Assembly (NCBI GenBank): GCA_032622095.1
Contig: CP136064.1
Span: 6,507,512 to 6,571,511 of the forward strand
Reading direction: 5' to 3'
Origin: Siphonodentalium dalli
Lineage: Eukaryota > Mollusca > Scaphopoda > Gadilida > Siphonodentaliidae
DNA: 64,000 nt
The position numbers and the translations under genes are program-made. The notes below the pieces were generated by a model that was not told where the DNA came from, made no database searches, and saw nothing but the letters and a program-made list of their open reading frames with translations. Positions within the stretch are counted from its first letter, which is position 1, and every line of letters begins with the position of its first letter. Of this stretch, positions 33,216-44,389 are shown piece by piece.

Positions 33216-33499
33216 CATCTTGGTATACACCCTGTAGCCAGTTGATAAAGTGTTATTATAATCTCAGTTCTGTCTCAAAGTACTGCCCATTTCCTTTCAA
33301 CAATATGGCCAGAATCACAAAAGAGATTCTCCGCAAAATTCCATGCTGCAACTGTAAAATTATTTGTTCATGGGACAAACAGAATAAAACGTAGTTGTCA
33401 GTTAATTAACTAAAACGTCTAATAACCAAGTTAGTCACAATTTGCTACCTGGGATTTGGGATAACGTAGGGAACAATGTTCGGGATATATGTAAAAATA

Positions 33500-33905
33500 T
33501 GACTTTTTACAAATTTGGTTGACATTTTGGAAGCCAACTTGAGCAATTTTGTCTATAAACACCGTAGTTTGACACATTTCAAATAGATGAAAACAATAAC
33601 ACCTTTGATACCAAAGATAGTTGCATTTACTTGAAAGAATGGTCCAACATTGAAAAGTGAACTTTTGCCGATATGTATGTCAAGTTTGTGAGAGAAAAAT
33701 CCAATATTTCCGGTGATGCCAGTGGTGACAATAGTAACAATGATCCGTGGTGCATCAGACATGTTAGTATTCGATGTATAGAATACATAATAGCCAATTT
33801 TATACATCAACCACAACTTGTAAGCGATTTCAGGACATCCTGGGGAAACATTTGCCATTTTCCATATTTTGGTGGCCATTTTGGTAGCCATTTTGAGCCA
33901 AAGTA
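33500..33905. repeat. GCCATTTTGG-type repeat remnant
   Basis: GACATTTTGGAAGCCA near 33520 and GGTGGCCATTTTGGTAGCCA near 33870 resemble units inside 35646-37031. Diverged; no ends seen. Confidence 0.4.
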
Positions 33906-34042
33906 AGAATTATGGTTCCACTGAGTTGGAATATTCATAGGTAATGATATGCCTCACTTACATTACAACGTTCTGTCCATTTCTTGTTTGTGTGTCCGTC
34001 ATATCGTGTCACTGATTTGATGTTTTGTTTGTTTTGTTTCAG

Positions 34043-34258
34043 GTTTCTAATGAAGAATTTGAGGCAATGCTCAGTTTTCCTTTCTTGATTCAGTTATCCT
34101 TTCCTGATTCTGATCAATTATCATATTTTCCACGGCAGGTGGACTCATCAGACACAAAGCTGGTACGTAGACAAGCTTCCAAATTCAAGCCTGGAAATGA
34201 TTCAAATGCTGGTGCCAGACAAAATGACAGGCACCCATTGGTTTTTGTCGGTCATTAA
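34043..34258 (+). CDS. Candidate host exon (possibly terminal)
   Basis: Preceded by an excellent acceptor (TGTTTTGTTTGTTTTGTTTC then AG, 34041-34042). Open in phase 0 for 71 codons to TAA at 34256-34258. Encodes VSNEEFEAMLSFPFLIQL near the start and ASKFKPGNDSNAGARQND near the end. A donor-like GTGGAC at 34139 would give a 96-nt internal exon in the same phase. No family recognised and no partner exon identified. Immediate downstream sequence lacks AATAAA. Confidence 0.4.
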   Translation, partial: VSNEEFEAMLSFPFLIQLSFPDSDQLSYFPRQVDSSDTKLVRRQASKFKPGNDSNAGARQNDRHPLVFVGH

Positions 34259-35640
34259 AGATGGTCAAAAACACGTTTGAAATAGTTTCCAGGTGTAAAA
34301 TAATGAGTCGCATGTCAAGAAATACTTCTGTCAATTAATACTGATTTCATAGTCGTATTTTTTTCATGTAATGTGATAATCAAATGGGGATTTTTTGGGT
34401 AATATTTATAGAACACAATTTTAGATTTGAACGACGCTTAAGCAGAATTTTGATATTTATTAAATGAAACATGTCATTGGTCGCATGGGCATTCCATTTG
34501 AAAATTAAATTTGATGAAACATAGAAGAAAATAATTGATTAACACAATCTCGTCTTCTCTCTATGTTTACAGCGTTCACCTAATCAATTCCATTTGTTGG
34601 GCTCCGGTATGAGAAGAATTGTAAACAAACACTTTCTCCGCAAAAAAGTTATATATAAAAAATAGACAAATTTGGATTTGCCATATCCGAAACATTTCTG
34701 AACCGATTTGCACAATAATGTCAGGAGGAATATTCAGCACTTCCTGCAGATACGAATCATCGAAGACAATTTATGTACACCCACTCCCATGACTACGACC
34801 CTGGGTTATGCACGTGGGTCCCGGAGGACTTCTTCATTCTCGTACGAGTCGTCAAACAAATAATGACTGAATGATACTAACTGCAACGCTCTGGAGTTAG
34901 AGGGAAAATTTTGCGTACATACATGCAATGGCACCACAGACACATTAGTGTCGGTTAGTTTTGTAGTAAAAAGCAATACTATGTATTTGTGGCGAATCAT
35001 TTAAAATTACATTTTTGTTAATCGTGGATTAATTGGAGAGCATGCTACACTTCTATTCTTTTGGGCGTCATTCCCACGTATCGGACTTATGTATTCCATT
35101 CCAAGCCGGATCTATAATATCATAAACAGCACTTTCGACCAATGTAATTTATTTTCAATGGGTTCCGGTTACAGCCCTTCATGCACTTTAAATATCTGTC
35201 AGTTGTTGTCTGCGCTATAAAACGGTATGTCGTTGATTACATTTGTTCATTTTGTTGGTAAGGGGATAGGGGCACTAAATTTGGCACTGTTCATGACAGT
35301 AACTGCAGAATTTCGGCTACAAAGCAAATGCCCATGCAACTCGTCCGAATACCTTCCCCCAATGGATAGGCCTGTTGTAATCTCGACAGACCGTTTGATA
35401 GAACAGGCGATGACTTAAAGATCTCTGCAGTATATAACGGTCGGTCACAAGACCTCATTAAATAACTTCCATTGGTCGAGGGTTATTATTGGCGTGTTAT
35501 AATTGTCTGTTAAGTAATCAAGACAATTAGTTTTAAATAAGATTAAGTATTAAATTTTCAGATATTAAATTACATGCGTTTGAACAATATTCGTATCCTT
35601 GTTCTCCTGCTTTTGACAGAAATGTATTTTCTCTATCTCT
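34259..35640. other. Mostly non-coding stretch
   Basis: Two short open frames (34806-35000 minus, 35227-35418 plus) have no splice support or recognisable content. Nothing else seen. Confidence 0.4.
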
Positions 35641-35643
35641 AAA

Positions 35644-37033
35644 TAGTCCGGGAGATATTGGTCGACCCCTGCACCCCACAGGACTCAACTTCACCCCACT
35701 TATTTTTTTTCTTAATATATTCTCTAATTTGTTTCGGTTGTTAACAAGAAAAAAAAGTGACAGCAGAGACTCCAGACGAGATGGCGTCCATCATGGCGGC
35801 CATTTGTTTTATATGCACCAGGTATCTTTAATCGCCGTTATAGTGAAGATGATATCACATGCGGTCTTGTTTTCCGCTCGATTCGTTATGCTAATATACA
35901 ACTCTTACAAACTAGCCAAAAATCCGACACCAGAATCCAAAATAATAATCCCCATCGTAAGAAAGTAAAGGAATGTAGGCTTGTTTTCAAATTTTGGTCG
36001 CCATTTTGGCCGCCATCTTCGATTTGTAAAACCATTTCTTGCATAAGATATAAGTAATTACTTCACCTCAGTATTTCCAAATCAACTGTAAGCATGGGTG
36101 GAGTTGTCTCGACAATAATGCCCAATGATGTGAATATGAGGTAATTTCGGTGATTTTTCAAAACTATGTCCGCCATTGTGGGCGCCATTTTGGATTTGGG
36201 GGACTTTTATTTGGATACGGTACAAGGAAAGTTCTTCGCCTAAATGTTCCCAACTCACAAGTAAGCAGGTGTGGGGTTGCCATGACAATAATGCTCACTG
36301 ATGTTAAAATCGGTGATTTTTCTATTTCTGGTGGCCATTTTGGCCACCATTTTGGATTTGGGTGAATATTCCTCAACTCAGGTATAAGAGAAATCCTAGC
36401 TCGAGTATCTCCTGCACATATATATGCATGGGTGTTGTTATGATAGCAATAACATTCATTGATTCGAAACATTACATCGCGTTATTAACATAGATTCGGC
36501 TATGACCTATTATACCGGCATTTGGGAAAACGTGATATCGGATAAAAATATCCCACAATAAATGTATATTATGGTCTTCATATGTTCGCCAATGACCCCT
36601 CTATACGATAAATGTATCATATCACGCAAATATGCCAATATGATCCCACAGAGACAAACGAAAGTTGGTAACATGTCAGAAAAATTGCATATTTTCACAT
36701 TTCGGCGGTCATCTTGGCCGGCATATTGGATTATGGTATCGGATTTTTGGCTAATTTGTAAGGGTTGTATATTAGCATAACGAATCGAGCGGAAAACAAT
36801 ATCGCATGTGATATCATCTTTACTATAACGGCGATCAAAGAGACCTGGTGCATATAAAAGAAAATGGCCGCCATGATGGACGCCATCTTGTCTGGAGTCT
36901 CTGCGGCCACTTTGTTTTCTTGTGAACAATCGAAACAAATTAGAGGAGACATTAAGAAAGAAAATTAGTGGGATGAAGTTGAGTCAGGGGGGGGGGGGGG
37001 GTTTGCTGAGTTCGACCAATATCTCCTGGACTA
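35644..37033. mobile_element. Inverted-repeat element, about 300-bp arms, TA-flanked
   Basis: Ends GTCCGGGAGATATTGGTCGA (from 35646) and, reversed, GTCCAGGAGATATTGGTCGA (to 37031), each next to TA. Arms 35646 to about 35945 and about 36722-37031 share AGACTCCAGAC(G/A)AGATGGCG and the word CCGCTCGATTCGTTATGCTA. The middle (about 35995-36470) has roughly three tandem units of about 165 bp carrying GCCGCCAT and GTTGTC...ACAATAATGC. No transposase. TA duplication would fit Tc1/mariner, but the ends are not diagnostic. Confidence 0.7.
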
Positions 37034-37443
37034 ATACACTTGCATTCAAAATTCAACAAAGACCAATAAATGAGTGCATAAGTAGCTATACTATATAGGT
37101 TAATATATATGACTAACAACAAATTGTTTTTATAATACAAATATTTAGGCAGATAATATAATTAATATTAGAAGTACCAGTAATTCTAATATGAATGTGA
37201 CATCATTTAAACATATATGATATTATATGTTAATAGCAATAAGAAATAATAATAATATGACTATATACGAGGTCCAATGCTTATTCCCGATCGTCCACCT
37301 GACACATTTATGTAACTTAAAAGAATAGAATGATAATACAGTTTACGTATCAGCATATCAGAAAATTGCTTACACTGCGTGGAATGTTCCATGTTTTTTC
37401 AAACAATGCTGATAACGTCCAAGGTCGACAATTTTTGAATATA

Positions 37444-37955
37444 TATGATTTTATAACTATTTCTGAAACTTGGACTCAAACAAAATCAGATATAGTTACC
37501 CGGGTATGAGTGCTTCTAGGGTGATTCACCAAAAGGTGGGATCGCGTGTTATTGCCAAAACAGATATAAGAATAATATCAAGAGATTTTTGAAAGTCAAT
37601 GATGATACCTTGTGGGTTGAGTTCAGTGGAAATATATTCAACATAGAAGCAAACGTGATTTTTATATTAGTGAACATTCCACCAGCGAATTCCAGCTTTT
37701 GGTTACGTAATAAAATCGCGACTCTCTTTCCGATAGCATAGGAACATTAACATGTGAGTGTAAGAATGAAGACAAGATTATAATGGCAGGCGATTTTAAT
37801 TAAAACAACTGGACCCGACTATGTTACGGACAAAACAATGAGAATACTGATTATGATGTTAATGACTTTATTGAGTTGCTTGATACCAATAGCAGATCGG
37901 CATCGAAGCGAGTTAGAAGTAGAAATGTTAAATTTAAGAAAAAAACCTAGGTGCA
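37444..37955 (+). pseudogene. Degraded LINE APE-type endonuclease
   Basis: Frame-shifted pieces read YDFITISETWTQTKSD, then PGYECF, GGIACYC, DDTLWVEFSGN and KIIMAGDFN, the order of conserved blocks in LINE endonucleases (the E-T-W motif, PGY, GG-A, LWVE, GDFN). Several stops and frameshifts (for example after GDFN). It is cut at about 38060 by the 3' end of the minus-strand LINE. It belongs to a different family from that LINE, whose endonuclease has EHW instead of ETW. Confidence 0.75.
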
Positions 37956-38064
37956 AAACTCTTAAGCTCTCAATGCGAAATAAAATAAAATAAACGAAAT
38001 AAGGAATGATCTCGAGAACGATATTTTTGACAATATGAAACAAGGCATGAATACATTTAGAGCG

Positions 38065-38545
38065 TATATATATATCTTTATTGCCTCCTTCTATGGAGAT
38101 ATTGAATATATTACACTAATATGTACAGAAGACAGTATATATAGTGATATGGTTTCTTAGAGAAGAACATTAATAATTGAAGTATTTAAGGTATTTAAGA
38201 TCAGAATGCTTGCCTATGCGTCAGAGTGTAAAAGGAAATACTCACGATGGATGCGACCCACTGGCATTGGTAGGACGAAGTGAGTTATATACTTCGGTAG
38301 GTGATAAAATGTCGTGCGTGACAGACAAAAAAAAAAAACAAACAAACAAAAATTGTAGGAGGCGCAAGTTGAATCAATGTTGATATGCCTTCAATATATA
38401 CTGTAAGCAAGATTTCAAGTTTTACATTGTTTACAGTGTGATACAAATGCGAGACATTCTGAGCTTAAAGGAAGATACAATATAAGTAAAGAATGCTATG
38501 TTTTTGGTATCTCACATCCGTGTGGTCGGAAGTAAGTTTCGTAGG
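38065..38545 (-). other. LINE 3' UTR and TA tail
   Basis: Non-coding. In element sense it ends GGAGGCAATAAAGATATATA. An A-run (38327-38338 as seen on plus) is internal. No hairpin like the one in the other LINE family. Confidence 0.8.
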
Positions 38546-39742
38546 TCATCTTCTAGCAGATCCTCTTATCGACCTAGTCATTGCCAGGAGAAATGAAGCA
38601 GATGTATCTATAATTTGCTCGCGGCAGTGGTCAATCTGCCATGTGATGCGTGGATCATCGGAACCAAGGAGCAGAGCATATAAATCACATCTTGGGAGGC
38701 TGTCGAGATATATACTGACGGAAATTCCATGGTGGTTGATTATTGTGTCCCATAAGTTATTTCTCAAAGCAAGAATAAACATGGAAGTGCAGGAATATAA
38801 GGCATGGTCAATTTCATTGTCATACACATATAAACATTGTTGGCACGTTAGGTTGTTGCAATATGTTGTTCTGTTCAACAGAATGGCAAGGTTTTTCAGT
38901 TTAGCGGATGCTCGTGGATAAGACAGGAGCATCTTCCAAATTTTCCACCCGGATAGTGGGTCTTGAATAACTTTTCCAAGGATCAATAAATTGTCATCCA
39001 ATGAAACTGAATTCCTCCAGTGTTCGGCGTATTTAATTATTACAACGTTCTTAACAATAGTTTTCCAAGATTTTAGATCTGGAAAGGATCCGTTCAGCAT
39101 GAAGTTTTCAAGATGGGACTCAAGGCCATATTCATTAAGTATGGGGAAAATCTCCGAATCAAAACCGCTTACTGGCCGACGGAAGAGGCTAAACAGATGT
39201 GCCTTAAATATGAACAGTTTAAGTGGTATCTGTTTTTCTGGAGGAAGATGGATCAGACTTCCGAGGAAACATAACTTCCGCATGTGAATTTCCCTCTGAA
39301 TTGGAAGAAGTCCGACTAAGCCAAGAGTGAGCTTGGTACTTGCTCTCTTGGGTAGTGACTGTGCAAATTTGGCGCACGTTCTCAGTGACCGCTCCATGGT
39401 GGCGATGGATGTTCTGCTGTCAAGAGAAGTTACATCACATCCGTAGAGTGCTCTAGGCAACACCACAGTCTTCAGAAGATGACACATTGTCAAGGGTGTT
39501 GCACATTTGAGTAGTGCATTGCCGATAACAGAGAAGAAATTTTTCCTCATTTTTGAGGACACGAGACGAGTAGTTTGAGAACTTATTCTGGAGAAGACCG
39601 AGATGGATACATTCCTTCTCTTCTCGTATGACACTCTCTCCAATCTCCCATTGTCTGTGCGAACGATTCTAGTGAGATTTGCTTTCATTGAAAACAACAA
39701 TGAGACTCTTCGTGCAAGAAAACTTGAATCGCCATTGGACAC
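38546..39742 (-). pseudogene. LINE ORF2, thumb and C-terminal domain
   Basis: 398 codons open in the frame following a frameshift from the reverse transcriptase part. Early residues KANLTRIVRTDNGRL continue the reverse transcriptase; the middle has LPRALYGCDVTSL, common after the palm domain of these proteins; near residue 315 is a cysteine/histidine cluster, CNNLTCQQC then DHALYSC, the knuckle typical of CR1-like tails. The start codon listed for this frame is incidental. True joining point is near 39670-39685 (FNESK in one frame, KANLT in the other). Confidence 0.9.
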
Positions 39743-40670
39743 TATATGCGTGACACATGCTGATAAGATTGTCTAAGCCGGACTTGGTGAGAGAAAGAAG
39801 GGCTATGTCATCGGCCGTGGTCAGTGCAACACATGCCACTGAGTTTATATTCATGCCGAAACGTGAACCACTCAATTGAATCAACAAATCGTTAATAAAG
39901 ATAAGGTAAAACAGAGGTGAAAGAACGGCTCCCTGTCTTGTTCCTTGTCCAATGTGAAATTTATCAGAAAATTTCCCGTTGTATAACACAATGCTCGCAT
40001 TGTCAGTGTGCATATTTGAGAGAAGTCTTATGAATTTACTCGGAAATCCAAGGTTCATAAATTGGAATAATAGTCCCATGTGCCAGACGCGATCAAACGC
40101 TTTTTGTGAGTCCAAGAATGCAACAAACATTTTTGTGTCGTGATCTCTGGCATATGAAATTGCTTCTTGAAGTATAAACGACGTCATGTTGCAGCCTACA
40201 CCTTTTTGGAAACCGTTTTGTAGTGCACTCGGAAAATGTTCGAGGTAGTTGCTGCAAAGTATTCGTTTCAGGGTGATCGCCTCGAAAAGTTTGTAGATAA
40301 CCGGTAGCAGGGTAATTGCTCGGTAACTGTCTGGTAATATTGCTGACTTTGGGTGTCCCTTATACAATGGAATAACGACACCTAATTTCATTTCTTGAGG
40401 GATATAGTCGTTTTGCATAATAGCGTTGAACAGGACACGTAAACATTCCAATAAGACTTCAGAACCATTTTTCAAATGTTCATTGACAATCGAGTCATGT
40501 CCTGGTGCCTTATTTGTTTTCGTTGTATTTATGGCTTCTGTTACCTCCATTGCTGATATTGGTTCATACAATTGAGAGGTGTGGTCACTAACATCAGAAA
40601 TATACCGTTCCACACTGCTGGTTACAGTATTGTCAAATTCTAAATCGCTGTGTTGTTCGGGAGAATACAA
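39669..40670 (-). pseudogene. LINE ORF2, reverse transcriptase domain
   Basis: 333 codons. Blocks in order: APGHDSIVNEHLKNG, DSYRAITLLPVIYKLFE, NGFQKGVGC, FLDSQKAFDRVWH (first catalytic aspartate), GTRQGAVLSPLFYLIFINDL, and TTADDIALLSLT with the catalytic pair. The active site reads TADD where most LINEs have YADD or FADD; a non-aromatic residue at that place occurs in some mollusc elements, so this may be natural. Frameshifts bound it on both sides. Confidence 0.95.
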
Positions 40671-40885
40671 GTAGAGAAGTATGAGCGCCAGCCAGAACGA
40701 ATCGAGTCAGAATCGCGAGAAACGGTACCACATAACTCCATTGCCGGACACAAGTCATTCCGGGAATTTGATCTGCAATTGAGTTTCCGCCAGAATTGTG
40801 GTTGGTTACGTTCTGCGTAATGTTCCAGGTCATAGCATTGCTTCACTTCAAACTCACGTATAGCCGTGCGATGTGCTTTTCTGAA
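40640..40885 (-). pseudogene. LINE ORF2, endonuclease to reverse-transcriptase linker
   Basis: Continues the endonuclease frame after an in-frame TAA (about 40883-40885). Reads FRKAHRTAIREFE, then FWRKLNCRS, CPAMELCG and IRSGWRSYFST, a linker pattern common in these LINEs. A one-base shift after SYFST leads into LYSPEQ of the next frame. Confidence 0.85.
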
Positions 40886-42016
40886 TTATCTCTTGGCCTG
40901 CATGTATTCCTGGTAAGATGAGGTTTCAAATCTCGGCCGTCCTTCTGAGACCCACTTTTTGTGCCGAGTTTTCAAAGTTGATTTCATAGCGTTAAGATTA
41001 GAATTCCAGTATGCTTTCAAACGAGGGTTGAAACGTTTCACGGGTACAGAATTATCACATGAACTGATGATAGCATTCACAATGTCGTTATAAAATGAAG
41101 AGATCGATTCGTTGGTAGATATGTCACATGTAAATGGGCTGGGACAGAGGCTGTCAAGATTACTTTTATATACCGTAATGTCTGCTCGCTCCCATGCATA
41201 ACGCTTCCGCGAGGTATGCAACGAGTTGGATGTCAATTCTGTATCTAACAAGATAGAACATGAGACAGGCAGATGATTTGATGTGTTCAAAGCAGCATCG
41301 TGAATGATTTCGCAATTGCAGACCATATGCTTTATAGATTCTGGTATCAAGATGTGATCTATAAGAGATGGTCTGTTCACAGTATAGTAAGGATAAAATG
41401 AGTAGTTACTCCCTACACACATATTTAGTGTCATTGCCGATGCCATTTCGCACTGATCAAGAAATGTAGAGAAGAGTTCCGTCCGTGCACTCGTTGGTGT
41501 GGCCCGTGGTGTGTGAGTAGCCTTTTGCATGTGAGCATTAAAATCTCCGATTAAGACTACTGCCCCAAGCGACGATAATCTGTCGTTTGTATTTTCTAAA
41601 ATTTCAAGATAGCCTTTGAATATATCATCTTCGTGATTAACATTTGGGAGGTATAGTTGAATTACAGATACTGAACATGCATTGTTTATTCGCAGCTGAA
41701 TTCCCACTAAGCGTTCGTCGTCGATGTCAATTTCAACGCACTTGTGAGAAATATCATTACGAACAATAATAGCTACACCGTCTCTGACATATTCGGCCCC
41801 AGTTGACGTCTTTATTGTTCTTCCGGGCTTACATATATAGCGGTACTTGGTGCTGAGTGAGTGTATAATGTCTACATTTTTTCCACTCACCCAATGTTCT
41901 GACAAACCCACTACGTGGTAGTACTCTCTATCGAGAATATCTGACAAATATGGCGAACTGTTCTTAAGCCCGGTTGCATTCCAGGAGAGAAATCTGAGTT
42001 CTGTTTTATTTTCCAT
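40886..42016 (-). pseudogene. LINE ORF2, APE-type endonuclease
   Basis: The open frame extends to 42082, but the methionine at 42016 is the better start, since it gives MENKTELRFLSWNATGLKN, placing the conserved N of the first motif near residue 14. Later motifs: GLSEHWVSG (catalytic E), IGDFNAH (D and N), SLIDHILIPES, and TSNHLPVSCS, where the usual SDH is SNH. The domain nicks target DNA to prime reverse transcription. The proposed start lies inside the last codons of ORF1 (overlap 42016-42006), which would allow termination-reinitiation. Ends at the in-frame stop before the linker. Confidence 0.9.
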
Positions 42017-42800
42017 GATAGGTTTTATGAGACTCGGTACGCCATGGCCTACGGTAAGCCCCTGCTGGCCAGAAACCGTCATCCCCTAACGGATAACTTT
42101 GGTCTTCGATAACATTCAGTTGTGCGCACATTGTGTCCTTTCGAGAACTTTTCATAAGTTTCAGGTACTTTGGAATGACACCTCTCTCCGTGAGATAAGT
42201 TCGAATGCCATAGTTGGATGAACTAGGGTCGATGCCTCCAATGTAAAAACGAAGCGATTTATTTCTGACAACACCAGAGAAACCGTCTGTGTTGCTACTC
42301 GGATTTTGCTTCTTGTTGTGAATTAGTGCACGACCTTTCGATTGTGAAGTGCCACCCGAGTTCGTTGCATAGCACTGGTCACTTCGAACAATGGTTCTGA
42401 TAGGCTCAGGTATGTATGGGGGTACGGCGGCATCAACCTGAGGAGGTGGATCATGTATCCTACATGTAGTGTTTTCACTGTCTCGAATCATATCACCATC
42501 AATCGAACCAATGTTCGTAGGACGATGTGACGGAGGAGCACTCGTTCCAGACATATATGGAATAAACTGGCCAGGAAGAGTCACAGGTCCTACACCTGGA
42601 GGTACAGGTTGTACCGGATGCGCCACACCATTCAGGAATGTGGGCATGTGGACGTTAACTGGTGGACGAAATATATATGGCATATGTTGCTGAAATCCTC
42701 GTTGAGTTACCGGGATAGATGAAACTGTTTGCCCGGCGGTTGGAGGCTGATTTCCCTGTGTATTAACCCAGGCTGATGAAGATGTAACGGAATGGATTCC
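42006..42800 (-). pseudogene. LINE ORF1, C-terminal part
   Basis: Frame differs from the N-terminal part; upstream of the first methionine (42683) it is open and reads SSIPVTQRGFQQHM. A proline-rich stretch (VHMPTFLNGVAHPVQPVPPG) leads to a compact domain starting KSLRFYIGGIDP and ending GDDGFWPAGAYRRPW, a pattern common at the end of mollusc LINE ORF1 proteins and probably an RNA-binding fold. Stops at TAA 42006-42008. Confidence 0.85.
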
Positions 42801-44389
42801 GGTTCAGAGTTAACATGTGACAGTATATTGGAAGAATTTTGTCTATCAGAATCACCAACAGCTTGTTTACTTGGTTGTACCGCACCGGTGAAAGAACCAT
42901 GTAACATTTCGTTATTTATGTCATCCGGTTCAAAATCATTGGTCGACGCTTTGTACGTATCCCTGTTATGAGAGACCATAGTTGTAACAGTTGTAACAGG
43001 TGACGAGTAATTAACACGGCGCTTCGGAGTAGAATGCATAGGCGCGACTGAATGTCCTCGGTCTGGTGTCACGGTCTCTGACTTATCAATTTGAGTAGAT
43101 TCAGATACACTTGGGCGATCGGGGTGCGAATGTACATAGAGCTTATGTTGTACTTTTGGTGATTTATTGGAAATCATTTCACTGCTGGTTTCACCACGAG
43201 TCTCTGGGTTCAGTTTATTGGAAGTTTTGAGCACACCTCCTTTTTCGAGAGAAAGAGTTGGTGATTCCATATGTGTGAGTGAGCGGTCATCAAGCTGCAT
43301 AGTGTCTTTAATGAACATACACACGTCGTTGTATTTGTCAGAGGTGCTCTGAGCATAAAGCTCAAACGCCGTTTTGTCGATGTAATTGTTTGTGGAAGTT
43401 GTTGTGTCTTTACATTTTCTGCCGAGTTGTGATATTTTAGATTCTAGAAGATTGGTTTTTGATATAGTTTTTGACATCTTAGAGAACTTAGAATCTAAAT
43501 CGTTCTGAAGCTTTTCACAGCAATCTTTGTTAGATTTTATATCATCTGACAACAGTTTAGCTTTGGAACGGAGATTTGTTATTCCAGAACACCGTTCATC
43601 TGTTAGTCTGTCCATGTCCATTCGCATGCTGGACTGGTCCTCAATCAACACAGAAACCTTATCAGACACAGATTTGATAGATTGACGAACATCGTCGAAC
43701 AGTTTAGAGTTATTTGCCTTCATGAGTGTTAATTCTGACAGCACCTCGCAAAGCTTTTCCTGGAGGCAGATAGAGTTACATTGACACACTGTGCTTTGTG
43801 TCCGCTGCTGATTAGATGTTTCAGGTGTGAATTCATTTGCCTGGCCTGACTTAAATCGTTGTGTAGTTTTGGAGATCATGTCACGGATATCATCGAATGA
43901 GCCACCGTTTATGAACTGAATGAAACCATATACATCTCTTGCGAGCTTCGTGGTAACTGGGGTACCGTGGTCCCTTTGGACGCGGCCCTTTGGTCTATAT
44001 TCAATAAGGTCACTGCACATACTTTTGGCTTGTGAGAAAACTTTATACCGAAATTCATCAAGGTCGTTCGGATCTGGAATTATGCGAACTATTTCAGATT
44101 CGAACATATCTTTCGGTAGATTCAAAAGACCACTTAGTTGTGGAGAACTGTCTATATTGAAGTCTCCATCGGGTCGTATTGGTGGCGCTCCCAGCGAATC
44201 TTGTTGGTTGGTGAAACCAACGGAAGTGCTCTTATTATCCGGGGCGTCAGACATTAGGGCCCTTGAGCACGCATTAAGAAAACTATGTTCAAGATTAGAA
44301 ATGGCATTGGTGTTTTCATCACATGGAATGGTATCATTGAGAACAGAATATGCGTTTCCAACAATGGAGCTGACTTCCTGTTCACTCAT
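42707..44389 (-). pseudogene. LINE ORF1, N-terminal part
   Basis: 560 codons from ATG 44387-44389, closing early because of a frameshift between about 42.71 and 42.80 kb. Residues about 215-345 form a long coiled coil (KLFDDVRQSIKSVSDKV, DMDRLTDERC, LQNDLDSKFSKMSKTI), as expected for ORF1 trimers. No CCHC knuckle. The rest is low-complexity and serine/threonine-rich. Acts as the nucleic-acid-binding chaperone of the element. Confidence 0.85.

Larger units (their letters stand above)
38065..44389 (-). mobile_element. Near full-length LINE with ORF1, endonuclease and reverse transcriptase
   Basis: Minus-strand non-LTR retrotransposon. Order from its 5' side: ORF1 (44389 to 42006 after one frameshift), ORF2 endonuclease (from 42016), linker, reverse transcriptase, C-terminal domain (to 38546), 3' UTR, AATAAA (in plus coordinates 38077-38082) and a TA tail (38065-38075). 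Disruptions: a frameshift in ORF1 (42.71-42.80 kb), an in-frame TAA at about 40883-40885, frameshifts near 40.66 and 39.68 kb. It can no longer produce ORF2. Its 5' UTR boundary and target duplication were not found. CR1/Jockey-superclade affinity is likely; exact clade not assigned. Confidence 0.95.

Noticed and set aside
34806-35418. Two short open frames (64 and 63 codons)
   Set aside because: No splice signals, repeat or family evidence.
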